In this document: positions 53,839 to 63,920 of the stretch, piece after piece | How the letters are laid out: the number at the start of each line of letters is the position of its first letter | Numbering within the stretch: the stretch's first letter is position 1 | Assembly: GCA_014378105.1 (NCBI GenBank) | Contig: JACMOI010000021.1 | Coordinates: 1 to 64,000, forward strand | Direction: 5' to 3' | DNA from: Pseudopedobacter sp. | Lineage (GTDB): Bacteria; Bacteroidota; Bacteroidia; Sphingobacteriales; Sphingobacteriaceae | Length of the DNA: 64,000 nt | Translations under genes and position numbers: made by a program | Notes under the pieces: model-generated | Databases searched by the model: none | Seen by the model: only the letters and a program-made list of their open reading frames with translations | Told to the model about the DNA's origin: nothing

Positions 53839-53866
53839 AAAAAGGAGTCCATTGCTGAACTCCTTT
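53839..53866 (-). terminator. Intrinsic terminator of gdhA
   Basis: On the minus strand AAAGGAGT pairs with ACTCCTTT around a 10-base loop, followed by T residues. It lies just after the gdhA stop. Confidence 0.85.
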
Positions 53867-53889
53867 AGAAATATTAGCTTCTGAAGAAT

Positions 53890-55326
53890 TTATGGCCAAA
53901 TACCCATATTCATATAAGAAATTGCGATTTTATCTACTGCCCCTACAAAAGCTGCAGTTCTTAGGCTATCGATTCCTTTAGTCATTTTGATTTCTCTAAT
54001 CTCGTGATAAGAACGTATCATCGTATCCTCTAAACCAGAATTTACCAACTCTAATTCAGTAGCTCCTTTTGCAACTAATAACCTTTGTTCTGGAGATAAG
54101 GTTGTTCCTGTTGTACTTTCGATTAAATTCATGATGTTGATATTTGAATTTTCATCATAACGACGACCCATTCTACCAAATGCAACGTGGGAAAGATTTT
54201 TCAACCACTCAAAATAAGATACTGTTACACCACCAGCATTGGCATACATATCAGGAATAATAATTCCACCCTGCTTAATAAATTCTGCTGCTGCTGCTGG
54301 GGTTGTTGGACCATTTGCACCTTCGGCAATTATTTTAGCTTTAATATTTGCAATATTAGCTTCTGTAATTTGGTTTTCTAAGGCCGCTGGAACCAAAACA
54401 TCACAATGTTGCTCAAGCCCTTCAGAAGAATTTTTAAATTCTTTCTTAGCTTTTGCAAAGCCCAAAATTGAACCCGTTGATTTACGATGATTAAATACTT
54501 CATCTAAATCTAAACCATCAGGATTATAAATTGCACCTTCATACTCGCAGAAACCTACAATGATAGCACCAAACTCAATTAAGAATTTTGCGGTGTGGTA
54601 ACCTACATTACCTAAACCTTGAACAATTACTTTTTTGCCGGCTAATCCGGGTGTTAAACCCAATGCTTTCATATCTTCAGCAACAGAAACACATTCTCTT
54701 ACCGCATAAGCTACTCCACGTCCTGTTGCTTCTCTTCTACCTGCAATTCCATGTAATGCAATAGGTTTTCCTGTTACACAACCTAGCGCATCTAATTGAC
54801 CAGGATTCATCGTTAAATAAGTATCGGCAATCCAAGACATTTCACGTTCACCTGATCCATAATCAGGGGCAGGAACATCAATTCCGGGGCCGATAAAATT
54901 TTTTTTGATGAGTTCTACAGTATAACGACGAGTAATATTCTCTAACTCGGCAACTGTATAATCTTTTGGATTAATTTTGATACCCCCTTTTGCTCCCCCA
55001 AAAGGTACGTTCACAATCGCACACTTGTAAGTCATCAGCGCTGCTAATGCCATTACTTCATCTTCATTTACCATTTCGCTGTAGCGGATACCTCCTTTTG
55101 TTGGCGACATGTGATGTGAGTGTTCTACTCTCCAAGCATGAATAATTTCGAAACTGTTTCCTCTGCGAATAGGGAATTGAAAACGATAAACACTATTACA
55201 TGCTTTAATTTGATTTAATAAACCTTTATCATGGTTAGTGTATTGTGCTGCTTGATCTACAAAAGAACATACATCATCGTAAAAATGTGGTTCTTGTGTT
55301 AATAAAATATCATTTGCATGAGCCAT
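53890..55326 (-). CDS. gdhA: Glutamate dehydrogenase
   Basis: A 478-residue Glu/Leu/Phe/Val dehydrogenase. Substrate-binding and catalytic lysines are in [12 protein letters not shown] and [13 protein letters not shown], the catalytic Asp is in [14 protein letters not shown], and the NAD(P) Rossmann motif is [13 protein letters not shown]. The enzyme links 2-oxoglutarate and glutamate. Length is typical of the eukaryote-like group. A good terminator and a candidate promoter flank the gene, so it is monocistronic. Confidence 0.95.
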   Translation of the reverse strand: MAHANDILLTQEPHFYDDVCSFVDQAAQYTNHDKGLLNQIKACNSVYRFQFPIRRGNSFEIIHAWRVEHSHHMSPTKGGIRYSEMVNEDEVMALAALMTYKCAIVNVPFGGAKGGIKINPKDYTVAELENITRRYTVELIKKNFIGPGIDVPAPDYGSGEREMSWIADTYLTMNPGQLDALGCVTGKPIALHGIAGRREATGRGVAYAVRECVSVAEDMKALGLTPGLAGKKVIVQGLGNVGYHTAKFLIEFGAIIVGFCEYEGAIYNPDGLDLDEVFNHRKSTGSILGFAKAKKEFKNSSEGLEQHCDVLVPAALENQITEANIANIKAKIIAEGANGPTTPAAAAEFIKQGGIIIPDMYANAGGVTVSYFEWLKNLSHVAFGRMGRRYDENSNINIMNLIESTTGTTLSPEQRLLVAKGATELELVNSGLEDTMIRSYHEIREIKMTKGIDSLRTAAFVGAVDKIAISYMNMGIWP

Positions 55327-55368
55327 ATAAATATGATTTTAAATTATAATTGGTATTGAATTTTGGTG

Positions 55369-55401
55369 CAAAGTTGACATAAAAAAAATCAATTTTGCAA
55401 A
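55369..55401 (-). promoter_or_regulatory. Candidate gdhA promoter
   Basis: On the minus strand TTTG (55398-55401) is followed after 21 bases by CAACTTTG (55369-55376), one base off the TAnnTTTG consensus. A leader of roughly 35-40 bases results. Confidence 0.5.
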
Positions 55402-55451
55402 CAAAAAAAGTTAGTGTTTTAACTACACCTGCTTTTTTTGGTTTGAAATCA

Positions 55452-55472
55452 AGGTTTAAATAATTTAAACCT
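55452..55472. promoter_or_regulatory. Perfect 21-base palindrome between gdhA and ccmD
   Basis: AGGTTTAAAT and ATTTAAACCT flank a single A. It lies just past the ccmD stop codon and about 50 bases upstream of the gdhA promoter. There is no T run after it, so an operator for gdhA or a weak terminator for ccmD are both possible. Confidence 0.45.
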
Positions 55473-55482
55473 ATTATTTGAA

Positions 55483-55686
55483 CTATTTTCCTTTTTCGAA
55501 TTTTTTTAATCTTTTATCTATAGTAAAAAGATAAACGATAAATGCAAAGAAAAGAACCAGCATAACTGCTACAACGACGTAAATTTTACCAGAGTTTCTT
55601 AACTCGTCAGCCATTTCAACATTGCCTTGCGCAAACACTGAAATGGATAAAATCAAAAGGCTAAATAATGAAACTACTTTCTTCAT
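55483..55686 (-). CDS. ccmD: CcmD-like protein
   Basis: A 67-residue membrane protein with a signal or first helix (MKKVVSLFSLLILSISVFAQ), one membrane segment (YVVVAVMLVLFFAFIVYLF) and a basic C-terminus. It follows ccmC, and small single-helix proteins of this kind are annotated as CcmD family in Bacteroidota. CcmD helps release the haem-carrying chaperone CcmE from the CcmABC complex. The start is placed at MKKVV, giving a normal signal; seven residues ahead of it are unlikely. Confidence 0.75.
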   Translation of the reverse strand: MKKVVSLFSLLILSISVFAQGNVEMADELRNSGKIYVVVAVMLVLFFAFIVYLFTIDKRLKKFEKGK

Positions 55687-55760
55687 TTTAAGATTATTTG
55701 TTTGCAATAATACCAGTAAACCGAATATGATAGAATACTATCTAAACGTTAAAAATATTA

Positions 55761-56429
55761 TTAAATAATTTGATTTTGTTTGTTTTCTATTAATCTAATT
55801 CGGTATCTAATGGTCATGATCCAAACAGAAATCAATATCCATCCGATTACAGCTGGGTAAAATACCAGCCTCATATTACTATCTAAGTCATACGATCCAA
55901 AACCTGGGTTTCCTCCGTTACCTGGATGCAACGAATCCGTCAGTCGTGGTAAAACAAAAATTAAAACTACCATTACTGGATAAGCAAAAATGTTATATAT
56001 CGCAGAAATTTTAGCTCTTTTTTGTTCTTCATCAATTGATCCACGCAGAACGATATAAGCTAAATACATTAATGTTGCGATAGCTGCGCTGTTTAGTTTC
56101 GGATCATTAGGCCAAAAATCTCCCCAAGTAAAATTAGCCCAAATCATTCCGGTTGCTAGTCCAACAAATGAGCATACAATTCCTGTATTTACGCATTCTA
56201 CAGCTATTAAATCGTGATTTTCATTATTTGAGTTAAGGTATTTAATACTGTAAATAACTGAAACAGTATAAATAACAATCATAGAGAACCACATAGGTAC
56301 ATGAAAGTATAAATTTCTAATACTCTCATGTAAAATAGGAAGCTTAGGGACTGGTATCAGCAAGCCGCCAATTACAGTATACAAAATCAATATGCTTCCT
56401 AAAATTTTCCACCAATTTTTATGCATCAT
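55761..56429 (-). CDS. ccmC: Haem exporter/cytochrome c biogenesis protein CcmC
   Basis: A protein of about 222 residues with six membrane helices. The haem-handling tryptophan-rich (WWD-like) region is GMIWANFTWGDFWPNDPKLN; conserved histidines lie in YFHVPMW and in SLHPGN. The start may be either of two adjacent ATGs; I give the upstream one. The gene begins 11 bases after the ccmB stop codon. Confidence 0.9.
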   Translation of the reverse strand: MMHKNWWKILGSILILYTVIGGLLIPVPKLPILHESIRNLYFHVPMWFSMIVIYTVSVIYSIKYLNSNNENHDLIAVECVNTGIVCSFVGLATGMIWANFTWGDFWPNDPKLNSAAIATLMYLAYIVLRGSIDEEQKRAKISAIYNIFAYPVMVVLIFVLPRLTDSLHPGNGGNPGFGSYDLDSNMRLVFYPAVIGWILISVWIMTIRYRIRLIENKQNQII

Positions 56430-56440
56430 TTTTGATCTTT

Positions 56441-57100
56441 TTAATCTCGCCAAAGGTAAGGAAATAGTAATAAAGATGTGGCTACAACAATTAAATTTAT
56501 AGCTCCTAATACCCCAATTTCATTCCATGAAACCGACCTATCTAAGCCGTCCATGGCATTTTTAGAAAGTTTGATCAGGAGCATTAATAATGGGATAATC
56601 ACAGGGAAACTTAAAATAGCCATTAAGGTGCCATTGTTACCAGCTTTCGATGCAATGGCAGAGATCATGGTGAAGACAGTGGAAAAGCTAATTGCACCAA
56701 TAATTATGGACAGAAAATAAAGTCCCTCATCACCAACTTCATTTTTAAAGACAATGCTATAAAAAACAAGCGCAATAACTGCCATCAAAATCATTAATAA
56801 AATATTATAGATAATTTTAGCTAGAATAATGGCTTGCGGACTTGCTATTTGATAATAATAAAGTAACCTTCCCCTACTCTCTTGCATAAAACTTTTTGCT
56901 ATCGCATTGATTGCTGCAAAAAGCATAATGATCCAAAATAAAGCATTCCAAACTAAAGGTGGGGTGGTTCTAAAAGATAAGTAACAAACAAAAACGGTTG
57001 AAATAACATAAAGAAGAATCCCATTTAAAGCATATTTTGAACGCCATTCTAATAGAATTTCCTTTTTTAATAAGTATTTAACTTGTGAAGCCAGATTCAT
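56441..57100 (-). CDS. ccmB: Haem exporter subunit CcmB
   Basis: A 219-residue integral membrane protein with six hydrophobic helices, starting with KYLLKKEILLEWRSKYALNG, typical of CcmB, and containing SFMQESRGRLLYYYQIASPQAIILAKIIYN. CcmB is the permease of the CcmAB ABC complex that drives haem transfer to CcmE. No ccmA gene is adjacent in the window, nor ccmE and ccmF, which must lie elsewhere. Confidence 0.88.
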   Translation of the reverse strand: MNLASQVKYLLKKEILLEWRSKYALNGILLYVISTVFVCYLSFRTTPPLVWNALFWIIMLFAAINAIAKSFMQESRGRLLYYYQIASPQAIILAKIIYNILLMILMAVIALVFYSIVFKNEVGDEGLYFLSIIIGAISFSTVFTMISAIASKAGNNGTLMAILSFPVIIPLLMLLIKLSKNAMDGLDRSVSWNEIGVLGAINLIVVATSLLLFPYLWRD

Positions 57101-57159
57101 TCAGGACAAAATTAACAAACCATTAGAAATACACTATAAAACTTATCAGAAATTCAAAA

Positions 57160-59079
57160 TTAGACGGCTAATACTTTGCTAATAATCCTATGCAAATCAT
57201 CAGGAATAAAAGGTTTGGTTAACACATCGTCCATTCCAGCATCAATGGCCTCTTTTTTATCTTCCTCCAATACTGCAGCAGATAAGGAGATGATTTTCAC
57301 CTCTTTTTTCTTGCCTTTAAATTCGGTTCTGATTTTCATTGTCGTTTCAAAACCTCCCATATCCGGCATGTGCGTATCCATCAATATCACGTCAAAGTCT
57401 CTTTGGTTTAACCTTTCCAATACTTTTAACCCTGTATCTACCGTTTCGGTATCAATTTCCCAGCTTTTTAAAATTTTATTTAGCATAAACTGACTCACCA
57501 AATTGTCTTCAGCTACTAATACACTAATTCCTTTTAAAGAAGATAGTTTGGTATTGAAATTAATAACCAAGTTTGATAAAGAATCTTCTATTTTAAATTT
57601 ATTGGTAAAAGTAAATGTGCTGCCTTTGCCTAAATCACTTGTTACTTTTATGTTTCCTCCTTTTAGTTCGGCTAATTTTTTAACAATCGTTAAACCAAGA
57701 CCAGTTCCTCCATATTTACTAGTGGTATCATCCTCAGCTTGTTCGTAGGATTCGAAAATACGCTCCATTCCTTTTGCTGAGATTCCAATACCAGTATCTA
57801 TAACAGAAAAACTAATATCAACAGCGTCTGATTGCTGATTTTTAGCAATGACCTTTAAAGTAACCTGACCTTTTTCGGTGAACTTAATGGCATTCCCTAA
57901 GAGATTCATCAAAATTTGATTTAACCTTAATCCATCTGCTTCTATATAATTTGGAACATTATTATCGATGTCTAAAACTAGTTTTATTAGCTTTTCATCC
58001 GCTTTGAAGCGTAAAATATCGGTAACTGATTTTAATAACTCTTTAATATTGATTTCTTTTCGAACAATTGAAAATTTCCCTGATTCTATTTTGGATATAT
58101 CTAGAATATCATTAACAACACCTAATAAAGATTGAGACGAGGTTTCTAATAACCTGATCATCTCTTTTTGTTGTGGCTCTAAAGGCGTACTACCCAGTAA
58201 ATTTGAAATACCAATAATTCCATTAATTGGGGTTCTTAACTCGTGACTCATATTTGCTAAAAAGACTTCTTTTACTTTTTTAGCATTGATGGCTTCGTTT
58301 TTTGCTTTGATTAATTCAGACTCGTATTCTTTTTGTTTACTGATGTTGCTAATATTAAAAAAATAAGTTCCTGCTTTAGATGCAACACGACATTTTACCC
58401 AAACATCTTCATTGTGGAAGTCTTTGATTCTGGCTTCTAAAGTTCCAGATGCTTGATCATTTTTAAAAATTAATATCAAGTCAGAAAGAAATTGAGCTCT
58501 ATCTTCCTTAATCACAAAATCACTGATTTTTTTCTCTAAAAACTCAGAGGGCTTGTATCCCAAAATATCTTCAACAGAGGGACTCACCATTAAAACTCGG
58601 TAAGATTTTGAATCTACAGAACAAATAATATCGGCTGAATTGTTTACTACTACAGCAAAATTCGCTAATTCTTCATTCTTTTGTTTGACTTCTGCTTGTG
58701 CTTTTGCCAATTGTACAAAAGCATCTACCTTTGCCGCGGTGACATAAGGATCTAAAGGTTTATAGAGGTAATCAACAGCTCCAGAAGTTAAACCTTTAAC
58801 TGCATACTTAGTTTCTTTAGAGATTGCAGTAACAAAAATTACCAATATATCCTTAGTTCTTGGATTTAATTTTAACATCTCTACCAATTCAAAACCATCA
58901 ATTTCGGGCATTTGAACATCAATTAAGGCAATTGATATATTATTTTCCCACGCTAATTTTAAAGCATCATTTGGTGATGTGGTGGAGAGGATATTTACAT
59001 CATTTCTTTGAATAAGTGCTTGAAGAGCGATGATATTTTCTTCCCGATCATCAACTATTAGTATGTTTATTTTTTGCAT
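57160..59079 (-). CDS. Hybrid sensor kinase with two receiver domains
   Basis: A 639-residue protein with receiver (D54) at the N-terminus, PAS domain (about 140-255), HisKA (H279 in NMSHELRTPINGI), HATPase (TGLGLTIVKKLAELKGG) and a second receiver (D568 in DVILMDTHMPDMGG) at the C-terminus. The first receiver may regulate the kinase and the last pass on the phosphate. The gene begins directly after the cheB-like stop, with no gap, and ends the signalling operon. Confidence 0.92.
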   Translation of the reverse strand: MQKINILIVDDREENIIALQALIQRNDVNILSTTSPNDALKLAWENNISIALIDVQMPEIDGFELVEMLKLNPRTKDILVIFVTAISKETKYAVKGLTSGAVDYLYKPLDPYVTAAKVDAFVQLAKAQAEVKQKNEELANFAVVVNNSADIICSVDSKSYRVLMVSPSVEDILGYKPSEFLEKKISDFVIKEDRAQFLSDLILIFKNDQASGTLEARIKDFHNEDVWVKCRVASKAGTYFFNISNISKQKEYESELIKAKNEAINAKKVKEVFLANMSHELRTPINGIIGISNLLGSTPLEPQQKEMIRLLETSSQSLLGVVNDILDISKIESGKFSIVRKEINIKELLKSVTDILRFKADEKLIKLVLDIDNNVPNYIEADGLRLNQILMNLLGNAIKFTEKGQVTLKVIAKNQQSDAVDISFSVIDTGIGISAKGMERIFESYEQAEDDTTSKYGGTGLGLTIVKKLAELKGGNIKVTSDLGKGSTFTFTNKFKIEDSLSNLVINFNTKLSSLKGISVLVAEDNLVSQFMLNKILKSWEIDTETVDTGLKVLERLNQRDFDVILMDTHMPDMGGFETTMKIRTEFKGKKKEVKIISLSAAVLEEDKKEAIDAGMDDVLTKPFIPDDLHRIISKVLAV

Positions 59080-59649
59080 TTACTTTATGGAAATATTAAT
59101 CAACAGAGATTCAATCTCTTTATTGTGCATTTTTTTTATTCCAGCATTTTTTTGCAACGCTGCTAGTGGCATTGTATCAACTTCCGCATCCTTAGGATCT
59201 TGAACGAAAATTTGACCTCCTCGGTTCTTTATTACTTCCATTCCTGCGGCTCCATCGCTATTAGCTCCAGAGAACAATACAGCCAATAATTTGCTTCCAT
59301 ATACTTCAGCAGCACTTTGCATACTTACGTCTATTGATGGTCGGCTAAATAAAATAGGCTCAGAATTATCTAAAGAAAATATTTTTTCGGGCTCAATTAA
59401 AACATGATAATCAGCTGGAGCCAAGTAAACTATTCCATTAATGATATTCTCTTTGTCTTTTACTTCCTGAACTTTAACGCTGCTTTGGTGAGCTATTACT
59501 TCTTCAATATGCGTGTTTTTATCTTTCCCCCTGTGTATGACTACCAAAATAGGAATATTAAAATTAGCCGGTAATTTTTTTATGATCTCGAAAATCACTT
59601 GAAATGAACCAGCTGAGCCTCCTAAAATAATAAATTCTGACTTGTTCAT
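59080..59649 (-). CDS. cheB: CheB-type methylesterase without a receiver domain
   Basis: A 189-residue protein consisting of the CheB catalytic domain alone: the serine motif GGSAGSF near the N-terminus, VIHRGKDKN with the histidine and GANSDGAAGM with the aspartate. CheB removes methyl groups from chemoreceptors. Here there is no receiver domain and no chemoreceptor in the window. The start overlaps the cheR stop by four bases. Confidence 0.9.
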   Translation of the reverse strand: MNKSEFIILGGSAGSFQVIFEIIKKLPANFNIPILVVIHRGKDKNTHIEEVIAHQSSVKVQEVKDKENIINGIVYLAPADYHVLIEPEKIFSLDNSEPILFSRPSIDVSMQSAAEVYGSKLLAVLFSGANSDGAAGMEVIKNRGGQIFVQDPKDAEVDTMPLAALQKNAGIKKMHNKEIESLLINISIK

Positions 59650-60479
59650 TTAATGCGTTGATAAATATTTTGCCTTGAGTCTATTAATTTTAATCTGGTT
59701 AAGATTTTTTTTGATCTTATAACTTCTTTAGAGCCTAAACATAAAAAACCAAAAATACATAAACTATTGACTAATAACTCTATCACCTTTGTTTGCAATT
59801 CCTGATCGAAATAAATCAAAACATTTCTACAGCTCACCAACTGAAATTCATTGAAAACACCATCAGAAACGAGATTATGAACCGAAAAAAGACAATTTTT
59901 ACGCAATTCACTATTAATAATACCATTATTATAGTCTACCGCGAAATAATCTGAAAATGGTTTCACAAATCCTAATTGATTATAATTTTCTGTAAAAACT
60001 TTTAATTTCTTAATGCTATAAATTCCTTCTTTAGCCTCCTTTAGCACCTCTGAGTTGATATCGGTTCCATAAAAAAATGACTTATTATAAATTCCACTTT
60101 CTTTAAAGAGGATACTGAAAGAATACAACTCCTCACCTGTTGAAACTCCTGCATTCCAAATCTTAACTCTTTGATAAGAATCTAAGTATGGGATGATGTT
60201 TTTTTTGACACTTCTAAAAAATTCAGGATCACGAAACATCTCTGTCACGTTCACAGTGATTTCTTTAATTAAAAAGTCAAGAAGATTAGGTTCATTGGTT
60301 AGTTTGGTCTTAAAATCTATCAAGTCCCAATTGTGAGCTCCTAATAATCTCTCGAAACGTCTTTTTAAAGATGCTTTGCTGTATTGAGAAAAATCAAACT
60401 CATAAATTTTATATACAAATTGTATGATGGTTTCTAACTCTTCAAAACTTAAATCTTTGCTATTATCCCCAAGTCTCAT
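59646..60479 (-). CDS. cheR: CheR-type methyltransferase
   Basis: A 277-residue protein with an N-terminal helical CheR domain, then the SAM-binding fold: KIWNAGVSTGEELYSFSILFKE, FFYGTDINSEVLKEAKEGIYS and FQLVSCRNVLIYFDQELQ. These match the CheR core well. It is co-transcribed with cheB, which would act in the reverse direction. The target is unknown because no methyl-accepting protein lies nearby. Confidence 0.9.
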   Translation of the reverse strand: MRLGDNSKDLSFEELETIIQFVYKIYEFDFSQYSKASLKRRFERLLGAHNWDLIDFKTKLTNEPNLLDFLIKEITVNVTEMFRDPEFFRSVKKNIIPYLDSYQRVKIWNAGVSTGEELYSFSILFKESGIYNKSFFYGTDINSEVLKEAKEGIYSIKKLKVFTENYNQLGFVKPFSDYFAVDYNNGIINSELRKNCLFSVHNLVSDGVFNEFQLVSCRNVLIYFDQELQTKVIELLVNSLCIFGFLCLGSKEVIRSKKILTRLKLIDSRQNIYQRIK

Positions 60480-60485
60480 CTTATT

Positions 60486-63400
60486 TTATGTAATCCAAAT
60501 TTTCACTAATGCCAATAGCTTATCAACATCAACTGGTTTGGTGATATAATCATTTGCACCTGCAGCAATACAATGGTCTCTATCCTCTTTCATCGCTTTT
60601 GCTGTTAATGCAATGATGGGTAATTTTTGCCATTGTGGTTTTTTTCTAATCGCTTTCATCGCCTCATATCCATCCATTTTTGGCATCATAATATCCATTA
60701 AAACTAAATTAATGGCTTGATTGTCATTTAGCTTTTCTATAGCCTCTAACCCGTCATTTGCCATCTCGACACTAAATCCAAAATCGTCTAAAATTGCAGT
60801 TATAGCGAAGATATTTCGCATATCATCATCAACAACTAAGATAGTTTTGCCCTTCAACTGAGATTCATTTACATTCATCCCTTTTGGAGATTTAGCTAAA
60901 TCATCATTTTTAATTTTATACAGAAATAAATTCACTTCATCTATCAATCGATCACTAGATTTCTCAGATTTCATAATTGTTGCATTGGAGTATCTGAGTA
61001 ATTTATTTAACATTTCCTCATCCAGCTCCATTGCTGTATTAATGACTACGGGCAAATCTTTATACTTTTCATTTGATTTAATTTTCTCTAACAGGTCTAC
61101 TCCTGAAATATCGGGTAAATTAATATCCAAAATGATACAATCATATTCATTATCGGCTAAATAATTTAGGGTTTCTTCACCCGTAAAAGCTTGCTGAACT
61201 TTAATATTCTTGCTTCTAAATAATCCGGCTAAAGCATCACTCTGAATATGATGATCTTCTACCAATAAAATATTCTTATAATCTAAATTATTTGGTTCAA
61301 TAATAGACTTAAAAACATGATCTAACTGATCTTTGTCAATTGGCTTTTTAATAAATGATAAGGCGCCGGATTGCAAAGCTTTTTTCTCTCTCTGATCTCC
61401 AGCAGACATCATATGAACTGGAATAAATTTAGTGTTTTCTTCGGATTTTAATCGTTTTAAAACTTTCCAACCATCAATTCCTGGCAACATAATGTCTAAT
61501 AAAATGGCATTAGGTTGTTGGTTAATTGCCTCGTTTATTGCATTTTCTCCATCAAAAACTTGTATCACTTCAAAACCCTTATTGAGTCCATAATCTTTCA
61601 AAAAATCATTAAAAACTACGTCGTCTTCTACAACAAGTAATAAAGGTTTTTCTCGCTTCAAATCTGGCTTCATACTTTGTTGCATTTTAAGAGTGCGTAA
61701 TTGATTTTTTGACTCAATCAACATTCTGTCTACCAACTCCTCTGCGACTCCATTCTCTAATGATACTTTGCTTTGAATGGGTATTGTTAATGAAAAAATA
61801 CTTCCTTCTCCCGACACACTTTTTACTGTTATTTCTCCATCCATTCTATGGGCCAATTCTCTACAAATGGATAAGCCCAAACCTGTTCCTCCATATTCGC
61901 GGCTAGTAGATCCATCCGCTTGTTGAAAGGCTTCAAAAACAAGTGATTGCTTTTCCTCTGGTATGCCTATTCCTGTATCGATAACATCAATTTTTATTTG
62001 CTGATCGGCATTTAAATAATTAAAATCTACTGTTACTTTTCCATTTTTAGGTGTAAATTTAAATGCGTTTGAAAGTAGGTTTTTTAGAATTTGTTCTACT
62101 CTGATTTTATCTGTAATTATTTTTTTTGGTAATGTGTTTTCTACATTAATAGTGTATTCAATATCTTTATTTTTAGCAACTTCACTAAAAAGCTGATTCA
62201 AATCATCACTTATTTCGTCCACTTCTACTTCCTCAAAATTAAGCTCAACTTTGCCCGATTCGATCTTTGCTAAATCTAATATATCATTGATTAGATTCAG
62301 CAAATCATTACCTGCTTTAAAAATTACATTTGCATATTTGGCTTCTTCATCAGAAAGATGATTGTTTTTATTGTCCTTTAAGATTCTAGCTAAAATTAAA
62401 ATACTGTTTAATGGCGTTCTTAATTCGTGACTCATATTTGCCAGAAACTCTGATTTATATTTTCCACTTTGCTCCAGCAGCTGCATTTTCAGAACAATAG
62501 CCTCTCTTGCATCCTCAATTAATTGGTTCTTTTCTTCTAATAACCTGGCTTTTTCTTCCAATTCAAAATTAATTTCCCTCAATTCTTCTCGCTGAACTCT
62601 CAATTCTTCTTCAGACGATTGCAACATATGAGTTTTGTTCATAAGCTCATCATTTGTCACACGTAATTCTTCTTGTTGAACCTCTAATTCTTCGGACTGT
62701 AATTGCGTTTCCTCGAATAAAGATTGTAGTAATTCTCTTGACTGAGCGGTATTAATGGCAACACCAATAACTTCGGAAGCGATGCTGACAAAGTCTTTTT
62801 GCTTACCGCTGATGACTTCTTTAAACCCTAATTCTAAAAGACCTTTAATTTTATTATTGAAATAGAATGGTACAATCAGACTTTCTAAAGGTTGGGTGCT
62901 GATTAAGCCTGATGTGATATCTAAATTTTGAATCAACTCTCCTCTGATAATCACAGGTTTTTTACCTATCGCAACTTGACCCACCCAAGTTTCTGAGATG
63001 TTGAAAATCTTTTTGGTTGCTGAGGTAATGTTTAAAGCATAACCTGCCTTTAAAACAAATTTTTCTTCATTATCTTCTGCAAGATAAATAGCTGCAACTT
63101 GGGACTTTGCGTATTCGGCAACATTGCAGATGATATTTTTCGCCATATCATCTACAGAAAGTTCACCCTGTATTTTCTCTCTCAAATCACTTGTACCACT
63201 TAAAATCCAAGTTTTTTCTTCATTATTCTTAAATAATATTTCTAATTCAATATTGGTTGTATTCAGTTCCTCCTGAGACTTAATTTGCTTTGCAAAGGAG
63301 CTTCTGATAAATTTAAAAAGTATCAGAATAATGATAAATATTAAGGCCGTCCCTCCAAAAATGATCAGAATAGCTTTACGAATTGATTTTTCGGAAGAAT

Positions 63401-63920
63401 CTGTTCTTTTGATCAGCAAGATATCTTCAATATCAGTCATTTTTTTGACTTGATAACGGATTGCATCCATTTGCTTTTTACCCAAACTCAATTTTTTAAT
63501 TAACTCCGAATTGGATATATCTTTATCTTTCTTTGTTTCGATTATCTCAGCTATTAACTTTAGCCTATTTTGGATAAAAATTCTTAATTTATGTGAATTT
63601 TCTACTTGGACAGGATTATCAATAATCAATTGGTCTAAATCATTTAAATTTTGATCTACCTGATTGATAGCATTATCATACGGTTCTAAAAATTCCTCCT
63701 TTTTGGTTAATAAAAAGCCTCTTTGCCCAGTTTCAGCATCAATTACAATTTTGATGATATCATCAAATTTATTGATGACTTTTTCTGTATGATTTACCCA
63801 AACTTGATCCTCATTAACATTTTGCAAACTTTTATAAGAGCTGTAGCCAACTACAAAAACTAAGGTCAGCGAAACGCTGATACCCAATAAAATCCAGTTC
63901 TTAAAAGTTATTTTTTTCAT
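60486..63920 (-). CDS. Large hybrid sensor kinase: CHASE3-GAF-HK with three receivers
   Basis: A 1144-residue protein. Order: first membrane helix (about 9-27), CHASE3 periplasmic sensor (about 36-170, signature DAETGQRGFLLT), second helix (about 183-205), GAF domain (about 247-395), a long coiled coil rich in Glu and Gln (395-490), HisKA (H498 in NMSHELRTPLNS), HATPase with GTGLGLSICRELAHRMDG, and three receiver domains (about 775-890, 895-1010 and 1025-1144). The last ends in VLMDIMMPKMDGYEAM. It is the first gene of the operon with cheR, cheB and the second kinase. The stimulus is unknown. Confidence 0.92.
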   Translation of the reverse strand: MKKITFKNWILLGISVSLTLVFVVGYSSYKSLQNVNEDQVWVNHTEKVINKFDDIIKIVIDAETGQRGFLLTKKEEFLEPYDNAINQVDQNLNDLDQLIIDNPVQVENSHKLRIFIQNRLKLIAEIIETKKDKDISNSELIKKLSLGKKQMDAIRYQVKKMTDIEDILLIKRTDSSEKSIRKAILIIFGGTALIFIIILILFKFIRSSFAKQIKSQEELNTTNIELEILFKNNEEKTWILSGTSDLREKIQGELSVDDMAKNIICNVAEYAKSQVAAIYLAEDNEEKFVLKAGYALNITSATKKIFNISETWVGQVAIGKKPVIIRGELIQNLDITSGLISTQPLESLIVPFYFNNKIKGLLELGFKEVISGKQKDFVSIASEVIGVAINTAQSRELLQSLFEETQLQSEELEVQQEELRVTNDELMNKTHMLQSSEEELRVQREELREINFELEEKARLLEEKNQLIEDAREAIVLKMQLLEQSGKYKSEFLANMSHELRTPLNSILILARILKDNKNNHLSDEEAKYANVIFKAGNDLLNLINDILDLAKIESGKVELNFEEVEVDEISDDLNQLFSEVAKNKDIEYTINVENTLPKKIITDKIRVEQILKNLLSNAFKFTPKNGKVTVDFNYLNADQQIKIDVIDTGIGIPEEKQSLVFEAFQQADGSTSREYGGTGLGLSICRELAHRMDGEITVKSVSGEGSIFSLTIPIQSKVSLENGVAEELVDRMLIESKNQLRTLKMQQSMKPDLKREKPLLLVVEDDVVFNDFLKDYGLNKGFEVIQVFDGENAINEAINQQPNAILLDIMLPGIDGWKVLKRLKSEENTKFIPVHMMSAGDQREKKALQSGALSFIKKPIDKDQLDHVFKSIIEPNNLDYKNILLVEDHHIQSDALAGLFRSKNIKVQQAFTGEETLNYLADNEYDCIILDINLPDISGVDLLEKIKSNEKYKDLPVVINTAMELDEEMLNKLLRYSNATIMKSEKSSDRLIDEVNLFLYKIKNDDLAKSPKGMNVNESQLKGKTILVVDDDMRNIFAITAILDDFGFSVEMANDGLEAIEKLNDNQAINLVLMDIMMPKMDGYEAMKAIRKKPQWQKLPIIALTAKAMKEDRDHCIAAGANDYITKPVDVDKLLALVKIWIT

